DNA from: Arthrobacter sp. C9C5
Lineage (GTDB): Bacteria; Actinomycetota; Actinomycetes; Actinomycetales; Micrococcaceae
Reading direction: 5' to 3'
Length of the DNA stretch: 64,000 nt
NCBI RefSeq assembly: GCF_013359735.1
Contig: NZ_JABFMX010000006.1
Location: 69,990-133,989, forward strand
In this document: positions 44,460 through 53,623 of the stretch, in pieces
Position numbering within the stretch: position 1 is the first letter of the stretch
How the letters are laid out: each line of letters begins with the position of its first letter
The notes under the pieces: model-generated
The model's database searches: none
The model's input: only the letters and a program-made list of their open reading frames with translations
What the model was told of the DNA's origin: nothing
Program-made: the position numbers and the translations under genes

Positions 44460-46954
44460 TGGAGCAATTCCTCTGTGGCTTCAACGTCAATGATCCGGTG
44501 GATGGACAGGACACGCTCGGTTTCCTTGGCCGGATCGAACACGCGCACACGCCCGCCATTCACTGCTACCGGAACAACGGTTTCGCGGGTGGCATTCCCC
44601 AGGCCGTCCACGATGTTCATCACCACCCGCTGCTTGAGCCGGATGGCCTTCTGCAGGGTCTCCAGGCCCAGCTGCGTCGCGGCCTCGCCGCCGGCTGCCC
44701 CGGCCCCGCGGCTTGCGGTGGCGTCGGAGAAGGAGGAAGGTGAACCGCCGTCGCGCAGCACCGCGAGCTGGGCGTCGACGTCGGCGTCCGCGGGAGCGGT
44801 GCGCGGGGCGGTGTAGACCGGCCGGACGCTGCCCGGCGCCGCGGTGCTGCGGCGCAGCCGCACGGCGGCGGAACCGGTTTCCTCGACCGCGGGGGACAGG
44901 CCCAGCCCGCGCAGCAACTGGGCGGCTTCCCGGGGTGCGGCGTGCGAGACCAGCACGGTCGGCGCGATCCGGACCAGGCCCAGCCCGGACGCTGCCGGGG
45001 TGTTGAGCAGCTCCAGCAGGGCTGTTTCGTCCTCGCTCTGGATGAAGCTCGCGGCCGGTCCCACCCGGAGCCGGGCATGGCGCGCGGCGGTGTCCTCAAT
45101 GAGGTACTGCAGCGGCTGCGGCACGGCGGTGGCCGAGTGCTCGCGCAGGAAATCCATCAGTGCGCCGGCGTCCTGCCCGGCGTCCAGGGCGCGCCGGACG
45201 GACGCCACCGAAAAGCGGTAGATGGTGGCCGGCCCCTGGCCCTCCGCGTCGGCCATGGTCAGGAGTTTCTCGCTCAATTCCGGGTCCAGGTAGCCGGGGG
45301 CGACAGCGGTCAGGTCCGCCTGGAGGAGCACGTGGTTCAGCGCCGCGGGCAGGTGCTCGCCGAGGATGGCCAGGGCTTCGTCCGGCTGTTCGACGGCGAT
45401 CGCCGCCCCGATCTGGCTAAGCGCGCCCGATCCGACCAGGCCCAGCATTTCGGCTTCGGCGAGGACGCCCTGGATGAGCGAACTGAAGCGCCGCGCCATC
45501 CGCGGCTGCGACCAGTCGGCCCGTTCCAACACGGCGGCGGCGTCCAGCACCGGTGCCTCCCCGTCGGCCGCGGCCGCCTCCAGGGTGAGTTCGTTGAGGA
45601 TTTCCAGGATCCGTTTCCGGACCACGGGGGCGTCCGGCCGTTGCGCCTCCGCGGAGAGGGCATTGATGGCGCTGCCGGCGGGGCCGCGGTGCGCCTGCGC
45701 GGTGGCGACACCGCTGACCGGCTGCCCGACCAGCGACGGGACCCGTTCGCTGGCAAGCCAGGCGTTGACCAGCCACAGCCACTGCTCCTGCCGGGGCAGC
45801 GTCAGCCATTCCAGCTGCGGCGCCTGGATCCAGGCTGAGCTGTCCACGTCCAGGCGGAGCAGCCCGGAGAGGGCGCACAGCTCCGCGAGGACGCCGGCCT
45901 CATGCAGCCCGATCCGCAGGGCGTCGGCGAGGCGCTTCATTTCCCGGACGCCCACGCCGCCGCTGCGCAAGGTGGCGAGCGGCTGCTCGCGCACGGCGTA
46001 CAGCAGTTCACCGGTCAGCCGCAGGGTTTCGGCGATGGCGCCGAGCGCGGCATTGCGGCGCAGCGAAGCGCTGGTCTGTCCCAGCCTCGGCACCGGCGGG
46101 CTGAGCGCGAAGTGCTCAATGACGAAGCCGCCGCGGAGCGAGACGCCCACGCTGTGCGGGAGTTCCACATGGGCGGCGTCCAGAGGCACCAGCAGGCCGC
46201 GGGCCAGCAGCCAGTCGACGGGCCCGACGTCGGGGCCCTCGTTCAGCACGGACGCGCGGCGTTGCGCCTGGGGCACCGCGCCCATGGCCCAGTTTCCGAA
46301 GCGGGCGAGGAGCGCCGTCGTGCGCTCCGGTGCGGTGGCCAGGATCGCCTGCAGGGCCTCCGGCGACGCGGTCCAGTGCTGCAGCGACAGCGCCGCCTCC
46401 ATCGGGGTGCTGGCGGGGGCGATGTCGGCGCCGGTGCCGTGCAGTTCGCCGACAAGCTGCACCACGCGCTGCGCGAAAGCGGGCTGGAGCCGGACAAGCT
46501 CGGTGTAGCTGCGCCCCAGCCCGGCCGGGTAGATGCCGATGACGTCCTTGAGGCTGCCGACCGGAAGGTAGTGGCGCTGCCGGCCCGCGGCTGCGCCCAC
46601 GCCGTGCGGGGGGTCGGCCCGGTGCACGAGCGCCAGTTCCTGCAGGGAGTGCAGCAGCCGGTCCAGCGCGGCGACGGAAGAGCCGTTGATCAGCCGCTTG
46701 AGCGTCGCGGCGGACGCGCTGTGTCCGGTGTCCGTGTTGGTGCACAGATGCAGGGTTTCGAGGACCTGCATCTGCGGGCGGTTCAGCCGTTCCAGCGCCC
46801 GTTGCACACTGACCCGGCCGCTGGCTCGGGCGGCGAGGGCGGAGAAATCCGGCACCGCGGGGGAAATCAGGTCCGGCCGCGCGGAGAACAGGGCCCGCAA
46901 CGAGTCGTCGCTGCGTGCCTGCAGTTCCTTGCTGAGCGCGCGGATAAGGGACAT
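44456..46954 (-). CDS. Helicase-associated domain protein (partner of XPB)
   Basis: A large 832-residue protein with no Walker motifs. It matches the family annotated as helicase-associated or Helicase_C_3 domain protein (Rv0862c type), which is encoded next to XPB in actinobacteria. Visible features are the N-terminal RALSKELQARSDDSLRALFS, a winged-helix-like region around residues 60-110, and a C-terminal WYL-like end (IRLKQRVVMNIVDGLGNATR, RVFDPAKETERVLSIHRIID). The end may bind nucleic acid or a ligand. Tight overlap with the helicase gene supports a joint role in repair or processing; the biochemical activity is unknown. Confidence 0.82.
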   Translation of the reverse strand: MSLIRALSKELQARSDDSLRALFSARPDLISPAVPDFSALAARASGRVSVQRALERLNRPQMQVLETLHLCTNTDTGHSASAATLKRLINGSSVAALDRLLHSLQELALVHRADPPHGVGAAAGRQRHYLPVGSLKDVIGIYPAGLGRSYTELVRLQPAFAQRVVQLVGELHGTGADIAPASTPMEAALSLQHWTASPEALQAILATAPERTTALLARFGNWAMGAVPQAQRRASVLNEGPDVGPVDWLLARGLLVPLDAAHVELPHSVGVSLRGGFVIEHFALSPPVPRLGQTSASLRRNAALGAIAETLRLTGELLYAVREQPLATLRSGGVGVREMKRLADALRIGLHEAGVLAELCALSGLLRLDVDSSAWIQAPQLEWLTLPRQEQWLWLVNAWLASERVPSLVGQPVSGVATAQAHRGPAGSAINALSAEAQRPDAPVVRKRILEILNELTLEAAAADGEAPVLDAAAVLERADWSQPRMARRFSSLIQGVLAEAEMLGLVGSGALSQIGAAIAVEQPDEALAILGEHLPAALNHVLLQADLTAVAPGYLDPELSEKLLTMADAEGQGPATIYRFSVASVRRALDAGQDAGALMDFLREHSATAVPQPLQYLIEDTAARHARLRVGPAASFIQSEDETALLELLNTPAASGLGLVRIAPTVLVSHAAPREAAQLLRGLGLSPAVEETGSAAVRLRRSTAAPGSVRPVYTAPRTAPADADVDAQLAVLRDGGSPSSFSDATASRGAGAAGGEAATQLGLETLQKAIRLKQRVVMNIVDGLGNATRETVVPVAVNGGRVRVFDPAKETERVLSIHRIIDVEATEELLQ

Positions 46955-46964
46955 CAGTCCAACG

Positions 46965-47198
46965 TTACCCTCCGCCGTGCCCGGGCGTCCGGCGCCGGGC
47001 AGCGACGGCGTCGATCACCAGGGCGAGCATGAGCAGGAACGCCACCGGCAGCCCGTACAGCGCGGTGGACGTAATCCATGCCGGCGCCACCGCGTTGTTG
47101 AAGGCCATAACCATGACGGCTCCGACGGCGGCCAGCGAGAGCGCGGCAACGGCGGCCGCAAGAATCAAGAGGGGCCGCCGGAAGCGCTGTGGTGTCAT
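46965..47198 (-). CDS. Small two-helix membrane protein
   Basis: A 77-residue protein with a basic start (MTPQRFRRP) and two hydrophobic segments (LLILAAAVAALSLAAVGAVM, ITSTALYGLPVAFLLMLALV), ending in a basic Arg-rich tail. No family is recognised with confidence; similar small membrane proteins lie at this position in related genomes. The ATG at 47198 is preferred over an upstream frame because it begins the hydrophobic protein proper. It lies 10 bases before the helicase-associated gene and may share its transcript. Confidence 0.6.
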   Translation of the reverse strand: MTPQRFRRPLLILAAAVAALSLAAVGAVMVMAFNNAVAPAWITSTALYGLPVAFLLMLALVIDAVAARRRTPGHGGG

Positions 47199-47375
47199 GG
47201 AGGCAACGCTAACAGCCCGGCTTCGCCCGCGCCTCAAGCCGTCAAAGTGGCCAAGGCAGGATAACCTTGGAGGAACAGACCAACACGGTCCGGGCAGTCA
47301 CACCCTGAACCCGCATATCCATGCGGATGCGGTGACCGCCGGCCGCGTCCCCGCAGAACGAAGAAGGTTGATTAC

Positions 47376-47759
47376 GTGCCTACCGGCAAGGTCAAGTGGT
47401 ATGACAAGGAAAAAGGCTTCGGATTCCTCGCAGGCGAAGACGGCCAGGAGGTCTTCCTGCCCAAGTCGGCGCTGCCCGAGGGCGTAACCGAGCTCAAAGC
47501 CGGAACCCGGGTGGAATTCGGTGTGGCCGACGGCCGCAAGGGAGCCCAGGCCCTGGGCCTGCGGGTGCTGGACAAGACCCCGTCGATCGCCAAGGCCAAG
47601 CGGCCCAGCGCGAAGGACCTCGCACCGCTGGTGCAGGACCTCGTCAGCGTGCTGGACAACCTCTCCGGAACGCTGTCCGCGGGCAAGTACCCGGAAGGCA
47701 ACAAGGCCAAGGCGATCGCCGTCGCGCTTCGTAAGGTCGCCGACGAGCTGGACGCGTAA
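47376..47759 (+). CDS. Cold-shock domain protein with helical C-terminal extension
   Basis: Residues 1-65 form a cold-shock domain with RNP1 (KGFGFL) and RNP2 (EVFLPK) in GKVKWYDKEKGFGFLAGEDG and QEVFLPKSALPEG; RNP2 carries Leu-Pro where classic CspA has Val-His. Residues 70-127 are a helical extension (LAPLVQDLVSVLDNLSGTLS, AKAIAVALRKVADELDA) absent from simple Csp proteins but typical of actinobacterial CspB-like members (Rv0871). The GTG start follows GAAGAAGG. It is followed after 9 bases by the DUF3027 gene, suggesting an operon. Confidence 0.9.
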   Translation: MPTGKVKWYDKEKGFGFLAGEDGQEVFLPKSALPEGVTELKAGTRVEFGVADGRKGAQALGLRVLDKTPSIAKAKRPSAKDLAPLVQDLVSVLDNLSGTLSAGKYPEGNKAKAIAVALRKVADELDA

Positions 47760-47768
47760 GGCTCTGCG

Positions 47769-48341
47769 ATGACTCCGGAACCTGAACAGAACGCCGCCGC
47801 GGCGGCCGGTGCGGCCGCCAAGGCCGCCGGCGCCAAAGCAGGATCCAAGCCGCGCTACGGCGTGCCCGTCTGGCGCGTCGGCAAGCCCGACGCCTTCCTG
47901 GCCGCGTCCGTCGACGCGGCCCGTGCCGCCGTGGAAGGCATCGCGCCGGCGGAGCAGATCGGCCGGCACCTGGGCGCGAAGAGCGAAGGCGACCGCCTGG
48001 TCACGCACCTCTTCGAGTCCAAGTTGCCCGGCTACGGCGGTTGGCAGTGGTACGCGGTGCTGACCCGCAACTCCCGCTCCAAGACCGTGACGGTGGATGA
48101 GTTGGGCCTGCTGCCCTCCGAGGATTCCATCCTGGCCCCGGAGTGGGTTCCGTGGGCCGAACGCGTGCGCCCGGAAGACGCGCAACAGGACGACGCCGCC
48201 GAAGCCCCCGTTGCCGAGGCCGCGGCGGCTACGTCGGACGAGACCGCCGACGACGGTGCCGCGGAGGCGCAAGCAGAGCCTGCCGAAGCAGGAGCCGACG
48301 CCGGAGCGGTCCAGGACGAGTCCGCCGTCGAGGCCGACTAA
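47769..48341 (+). CDS. DUF3027 family protein
   Basis: This 190-residue protein matches actinobacterial DUF3027 (Rv0883c type). The family core is at residues 60-130: EGDRLVTHLFESKLPGYGGW then QWYAVLTRNSRSKTVTVDEL, GLLPSEDSILAPEWVPWAER. The N-terminus and the last about 50 residues are low-complexity, with an acidic Ala/Glu-rich tail. No enzyme motif is visible. It shares the neighbourhood csp - DUF3027 - MFS - serC with other actinobacteria. Function is unknown. Confidence 0.85.
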   Translation: MTPEPEQNAAAAAGAAAKAAGAKAGSKPRYGVPVWRVGKPDAFLAASVDAARAAVEGIAPAEQIGRHLGAKSEGDRLVTHLFESKLPGYGGWQWYAVLTRNSRSKTVTVDELGLLPSEDSILAPEWVPWAERVRPEDAQQDDAAEAPVAEAAAATSDETADDGAAEAQAEPAEAGADAGAVQDESAVEAD

Positions 48342-48383
48342 CGGTTTGGGGCCGTTCGGGAGCGTGCAACGGAAGGCCGGGAC

Positions 48384-49703
48384 ATGAGGTCCACCTTCAA
48401 ATCGCTGCACATCCTGAACTACCGGATCTGGTTCATCGGCGCCCTGATCTCCAATATCGGGACCTGGATGCAGCGCACCGCGCAGGACTGGCTGGTCTTT
48501 GACCACCTGAGCGCTCAGGACGCCGGCGCCATGGGCATCACCATGGCCCTGCAGCTGGGACCGCAGCTCTTCCTCGCCCCCGTCGCCGGGCTGGTCGCCG
48601 ACCGCTTCAACCGCAAGCAGCTGCTGGTCCTGACACAGTCCTCCATGGCCCTGTTGAGCGCAGCGCTCGGTGCCCTGGTGTTGTCCGGGGCCGCGCAGCT
48701 CTGGCACGTCTACATTTTCGCCCTGCTGCTGGGCGTCGTCTCCGCCCTGGACGCGCCGGTGCGCCAGACCTTTGTTTCCGAACTGGTGCGCGACGACTAC
48801 CTGCCCAACGCCGTCGCCCTCAACAGCGCCTCGTTCAACGTGGCCAGGATGATCGGCCCCGCCGTCGCCGGCCTGCTCACCGTGGCCATTGGGCCCGGCT
48901 GGGTCTTCCTGGTCAACACCGTCACGTTCCTGGCCCTGCTCCTGAGCCTGGCCAAAATCCCCGCAGCCTCGCTGCGCCAGCTGCCCCGGGCCCCGGCCGG
49001 CAAGGGCCGGATCCGCGAGGGCCTGCGCTACGTGCGCTTCCGGCCCGACATTGTGGTTGTGCTGGTGGGGGTGTTCATCGTGGGAACCCTGGGGCTGAAC
49101 TTCGTCCTCTTTATCGCTGCCATGGTCGGCACCGAATTCGGCCTCGATGCCGGCGCCTTCGGCCTGATGAACTCGATCATGGCGATCGGTTCCGTCGCCG
49201 GAGCGCTGCTCTCGGCCGGGCGGGGCCGGCCGCGGATGCGCGTGATCTTCGGCGCGGCCGGCGCCTTCGGCCTGACCTCCGGCCTCGCCGCGCTGGCGCC
49301 GGACTACTTCTGGTTCGGCGTCGCGCTGGTGCCGGTCGGCCTGTTCGCGATCACCATGATGACCAGCGCCAACGGCTACGTCCAGACCACCACGGACCCG
49401 GTGATGCGCGGCCGGGTGATGGCCTTGTATATGGCGATCTTCATGGGCGGCACCCCGATCGGCGCACCGCTGGTCGGCTGGGTGGCGAACGTCGCCGGCG
49501 CGCGCTGGTCGATGGGTGTGGCGGCGGCCTCCGGGCTGATCGCGGCCCTGAACGGCATAGTCTGGATTGTCCGGGCGAAGCAGCTGCGGATCGCCTTCAA
49601 CCGGCGTGCGCGGGGCCTGCGGTATTTCCGGGTCGTCCCCGGCAGTTCGGCGACCGGTGGCGCCGCCCGGGAGGAAGACCCGGACGACGCCGTCGACCGC
49701 TGA
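48384..49703 (+). CDS. MFS transporter (EntS-like, MFS_3)
   Basis: A 439-residue protein with about 12 membrane helices. The N-terminus (LHILNYRIWFIGALISNIGT then WMQRTAQDWLVF) and the loop LVADRFNRKQLLVLTQ are typical of the EntS / MFS_3 exporter group. The family in M. tuberculosis (Rv0876c) also lies near cspB and DUF3027. The substrate is unknown; the group includes siderophore exporters, but no biosynthetic genes are near. It starts 42 bases after DUF3027 and converges on serC. Confidence 0.88.
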   Translation: MRSTFKSLHILNYRIWFIGALISNIGTWMQRTAQDWLVFDHLSAQDAGAMGITMALQLGPQLFLAPVAGLVADRFNRKQLLVLTQSSMALLSAALGALVLSGAAQLWHVYIFALLLGVVSALDAPVRQTFVSELVRDDYLPNAVALNSASFNVARMIGPAVAGLLTVAIGPGWVFLVNTVTFLALLLSLAKIPAASLRQLPRAPAGKGRIREGLRYVRFRPDIVVVLVGVFIVGTLGLNFVLFIAAMVGTEFGLDAGAFGLMNSIMAIGSVAGALLSAGRGRPRMRVIFGAAGAFGLTSGLAALAPDYFWFGVALVPVGLFAITMMTSANGYVQTTTDPVMRGRVMALYMAIFMGGTPIGAPLVGWVANVAGARWSMGVAAASGLIAALNGIVWIVRAKQLRIAFNRRARGLRYFRVVPGSSATGGAAREEDPDDAVDR

Positions 49704-49731
49704 CGCGTCCTGGAAAGGGACGGCGCGGTGG

Positions 49732-51054
<1,323 letters not shown>

Positions 51055-51073
51055 TTATCCGGACTAATTCAAA

Positions 51074-51092
51074 ATAGGCTAGGCTATGCGGT
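51074..51092. promoter_or_regulatory. Candidate iron box upstream of the DtxR/IdeR gene
   Basis: The sequence ATAGGCTAGGCTATGCGGT aligns with the IdeR/DtxR consensus TTAGGTTAGGCTAACCTAA at 12 of 19 positions, with the left and central part (TAGG-TAGGCTA) almost complete. It lies 86 bases before the repressor gene, in an A/T-rich pocket that also looks like a promoter. Autoregulation is inferred. Confidence 0.45.
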
Positions 51093-51177
51093 GACGTACG
51101 GCGGATCTCGCCAGGGCGCATCCCGCACGCTGTACGGTGGGATTGACGCAAGGACGGCGCTCGAGGAGCTGAGCTGA

Positions 51178-51870
51178 ATGACGGATCTGATCGATACCAC
51201 CGAGATGTATCTTCGGACCATCCTGGAACTTGAAGAAGAGAACATCATCGCCCTCCGCGCCCGCATCGCCGAACGGCTCCGGCACTCCGGCCCCACCGTT
51301 TCCCAGACTGTCGGCCGTATGGAGCGCGACGGCCTCGTGGTTGTTTCCGGCGACCGGCACCTTGAACTGACCGAAACGGGCCGGAAGCGCGCCATCGAGG
51401 TCATGCGCAAGCACCGCTTGGCCGAGCGGCTGCTTGCCGACGTGATCGGGCTCGACTGGGCCTACGTCCATGAGGAAGCGTGCCGCTGGGAGCACGTAAT
51501 GAGCGAACGGGTCGAGCGCCGCATTTTCGAAATGCTGGACCACCCGACCGTGTCCCCCTACGGGAACCCGATTCCCGGACTCGCCGAACTAGGGGGGCTT
51601 CCGACGCCGGACCGCGGCGCCGTGGTCAACCTGCTTGACGCCATGGCCGGCTACGGTGCCGACTCGCGGATCACCGTCAGCCGGCTGGCCGAGCCGATCC
51701 AGGTCGAGCCGGAGCTGCTGGTCCAGCTGGACGAGGGCGGAATCCGTCCCGGCGCCAGGGTGTCGCTGGAACGGGTGGGGGAGTACATCTCGGTCCGGGT
51801 CCCCGACATTGAAGGCGCCCTTGAGCTGCCTCCCGAGGTCGCCGCCCATGTCTTCGTTACGCTCGGGTAA
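51178..51870 (+). CDS. Iron-dependent repressor, DtxR/IdeR family
   Basis: A 230-residue metal-dependent repressor of iron uptake and stress genes. The winged helix-turn-helix (ALRARIAERLRHSGPTVSQT) is followed by the dimerisation domain and an SH3-like FeoA domain (residues about 150-228). The metal ligands of DtxR are conserved at the same numbers: Met10, His79, Glu83, His98, Cys102, Glu105 and His106. Cys at 102 favours iron over manganese specificity. The start at 51178 follows GAGGAG. It probably controls iron genes elsewhere, and possibly itself through the box at 51074. Confidence 0.95.
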   Translation: MTDLIDTTEMYLRTILELEEENIIALRARIAERLRHSGPTVSQTVGRMERDGLVVVSGDRHLELTETGRKRAIEVMRKHRLAERLLADVIGLDWAYVHEEACRWEHVMSERVERRIFEMLDHPTVSPYGNPIPGLAELGGLPTPDRGAVVNLLDAMAGYGADSRITVSRLAEPIQVEPELLVQLDEGGIRPGARVSLERVGEYISVRVPDIEGALELPPEVAAHVFVTLG

Positions 51871-52004
51871 CCCGGCGTCAAAATCCTGCCGCGAAACAGG
51901 CGGTAAGTTGTGCACAGGCGAGATAACGGAATTATTACCGCCTGCCTTAATCCCCTATAGTTGATGACAAGCACTGATACTAAAGCGTTATCTGATCCGG
52001 AGCC

Positions 52005-52226
52005 GAGCTCTGCCAGCGGATCAGTCGGCGATTCACCTTCTGGCAGAGGCGGGGGAACCACAACCGGCTGTTGATTCAGCAGCCTTGGGGTGAAGTCCGC
52101 TAGCGGCAAGCAATTCAAACTGGGACCTCCGTGGATGCCCCTGCGTCTGGATGCTTGCACCGGCGGACCGGGTCTTTGATCTCTCTGACCCGAATCCGAC
52201 AGCTAACTTCGCAGGCTATCCAGAGA
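52005..52226 (+). ncRNA. c-di-AMP riboswitch (ydaO/yuaA type) upstream of the M23 gene
   Basis: Conserved ydaO-leader sequences are present in order: CTCTGCCAG (52008-52016) pairing with CTGGCAGAG (52040-52048), GCGGGGGAACCA, CTTGGGGTGAAGTCC, and the 3' block GACCCGAATCCGACAGCTAA then CTTCGCAGGC. It ends just before the ribosome-binding site of an M23 peptidase gene, the usual actinobacterial context. In this class c-di-AMP normally turns expression off. The 366-base gap between the DtxR gene and the M23 start contains this RNA and a promoter-like TATAGT near 51955-51960. Confidence 0.93.
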
Positions 52227-52236
52227 GGAACCGTTT

Positions 52237-53055
52237 TTGACCACCCAGACCGTCAGGGGCCGCCGTCGTGCGACCGGTCCCGCTCCGGAGCCGCGCCCGG
52301 CCGCCGTCGTCCTCGACGAACGCCCGCGTGACGCACACCGCGAAGCGCGCCGCGGCCGGCGCAGCCCGTTCCGTCAGGTAACAGACTTCGCCGCTGTCAG
52401 CGGCGTGGGGCAGAAGGCGGGCATTGCCCTGGCGGCTACGGGTTTGGTCCTCACCGTGACAGTTCCGGCCACCGGCCCCGTGATGGCCACCGATGCGGCC
52501 AGGTCCGGTTCGGTTTCCGCGGCGGCTCAGCCCGAGGTCAAGGCCCCGGCCGCCGAAATCAACTTCAACCGCACGGCCGTCACCACCAAGGGTGACCCGG
52601 ACAGCAAGCTCAAGCAGTTGCTGAGCGCCCAGTCCGTCGGCAGCATCACCCGGGCAGCCTCCGCGGGCAGCCTCGGGGCGCCGCTGGATGCCATGGTCAC
52701 GGCCTCGCCGTTCGGCTACCGGGTCAGTCCCATCACGGGCGCCGTCGGGGAATTCCACCGGGGCCAGGACTACGCGGCCCAATGCGGCACCCCGGTGCAT
52801 GCCGCCGCGAGCGGCACCGTAACTTTCTCCGGCTGGCACCCCTACGGGGGCGGCAACCGGGTGGTAATCGACCACGGCAACGGCCTGGAGACCACGTACA
52901 ACCACTTGTCGTCCTCCGATGTCCACGTGGGCCAGCAGGTCTCCCGTGGCGATGTGGTGGCGATGAGCGGAACCACCGGCGCCTCCACCGGCTGCCACCT
53001 CCACTTCGAGGTGATGGTCAACGGGGAAGTTGTTGACCCGCTCGGCTGGCTTTAG
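52237..53055 (+). CDS. M23 family peptidase (LytM-type cell-wall endopeptidase)
   Basis: A 272-residue exported zinc peptidase. After a basic N-terminus there is a signal or anchor segment (residues about 66-90, AGIALAATGLVLTVTVPATG), a linker, and a C-terminal LytM domain with the zinc ligands in EFHRGQDYAAQCGTPVHAAA (HxxxD) and GCHLHFEVMVNGEVVDP (HxH). It should cut peptide bridges in peptidoglycan. The TTG start follows AGAGAGGA at the end of a c-di-AMP riboswitch, linking it to osmotic and wall homeostasis. Its first residues resemble those of the two downstream ORFs. Confidence 0.92.
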   Translation: MTTQTVRGRRRATGPAPEPRPAAVVLDERPRDAHREARRGRRSPFRQVTDFAAVSGVGQKAGIALAATGLVLTVTVPATGPVMATDAARSGSVSAAAQPEVKAPAAEINFNRTAVTTKGDPDSKLKQLLSAQSVGSITRAASAGSLGAPLDAMVTASPFGYRVSPITGAVGEFHRGQDYAAQCGTPVHAAASGTVTFSGWHPYGGGNRVVIDHGNGLETTYNHLSSSDVHVGQQVSRGDVVAMSGTTGASTGCHLHFEVMVNGEVVDPLGWL

Positions 53056-53140
53056 CCAAGCCGAGGGACCACTCGCGTTTCTGTGACACGCCGTGATCTG
53101 AATGTGACATTGAGTCCCAACTGTTGTACCGTATGAAGCA

Positions 53141-53163
53141 CGCCAACTTCTCCGAAGTTGGCG
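53141..53163. promoter_or_regulatory. Perfect 10-bp hairpin before the second c-di-AMP riboswitch
   Basis: CGCCAACTTC (53141-53150) and GAAGTTGGCG (53154-53163) enclose a 3-base loop. It lies between the M23 stop and the riboswitch core. Two TGTGAC motifs spaced by 15 bases lie upstream (53079-53107), near a likely promoter. The hairpin may be a leader stem or an operator. Confidence 0.5.
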
Positions 53164-53179
53164 CTCTTGAGTGGATTGC

Positions 53180-53356
53180 CTAACTCTGCCACCGCTCAAG
53201 GTCCGTTCGCATGACATCGTCTGGCAGGGGCGGGGGAACCAATTTTGGTCTTCGCAAGAAGACCTTGGGGTTAAGTCGCAAAGCTTCCCAGGAAGCAGCG
53301 CGGCCGGGTGACTCCCATCCGAATCCGACAGCTCACCTCGTAGGCATTGGGAGAGG
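53180..53356 (+). ncRNA. c-di-AMP riboswitch (ydaO/yuaA type) upstream of the NlpC/P60 gene
   Basis: Second ydaO-type aptamer. It contains CTCTGCCA, CTGGCAGGGGCGGGGGAACC, CCTTGGGGTTAAGTC and the 3' block CATCCGAATCCGACAGCTCA then CCTCGTAGGC. It lies 125 bases after the M23 gene and ends 9 bases before a small ORF. The two riboswitches match closely at conserved positions but differ in the variable arms, so they are old paralogues rather than a recent copy. Confidence 0.93.
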
Positions 53357-53364
53357 CTACTTTC

Positions 53365-53520
53365 GTGTCTTCACGCCACAATGCTGCGCGTTCTCGCGCC
53401 GGCGAGGCTCAGTTGAGCCCGCTGAATTCCATGCTCCGTGTCGCCCTTGCCGGTGCCCGGACTGGATCAAACAACGCAGTTCCCGCTTTTGGCGCGTCTT
53501 CGCAGTACACCCTTCGCTAA
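53365..53520 (+). CDS. 51-residue ORF after the c-di-AMP riboswitch (possible truncated paralogue)
   Basis: A GTG at 53365 with a GGGAGAGG ribosome-binding site begins a 51-codon frame ending in TAA at 53518. Its start (VSSRHNAARSRAGEA) resembles the start of the downstream NlpC/P60 protein (MTTRATIARHRAEVT): five of the first twelve residues are identical and three more are similar. Similarity fades after about 25 residues, and no signal peptide or catalytic domain follows. It is either a short leader peptide under riboswitch control or the remnant of a decayed hydrolase gene. Translation is unproven. Confidence 0.5.
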   Translation: MSSRHNAARSRAGEAQLSPLNSMLRVALAGARTGSNNAVPAFGASSQYTLR

Positions 53521-53623
53521 GAAACCCGTTTCGGGGCGATCCGGCGTACCCCCAAGATGCCGGAGCGTCCTCGGTCCCGCCTGCAAGCAGCGCGGACCCA
53601 AGGATCACGAAAGAGAGAACTGA

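Noticed and set aside
47310..47340. CCGCAT-ATCC-ATGCGG hairpin before the second cold-shock gene as a thermosensor
   Set aside because: A 6-bp stem alone is weak evidence and no wider conserved csp leader structure could be recognised.
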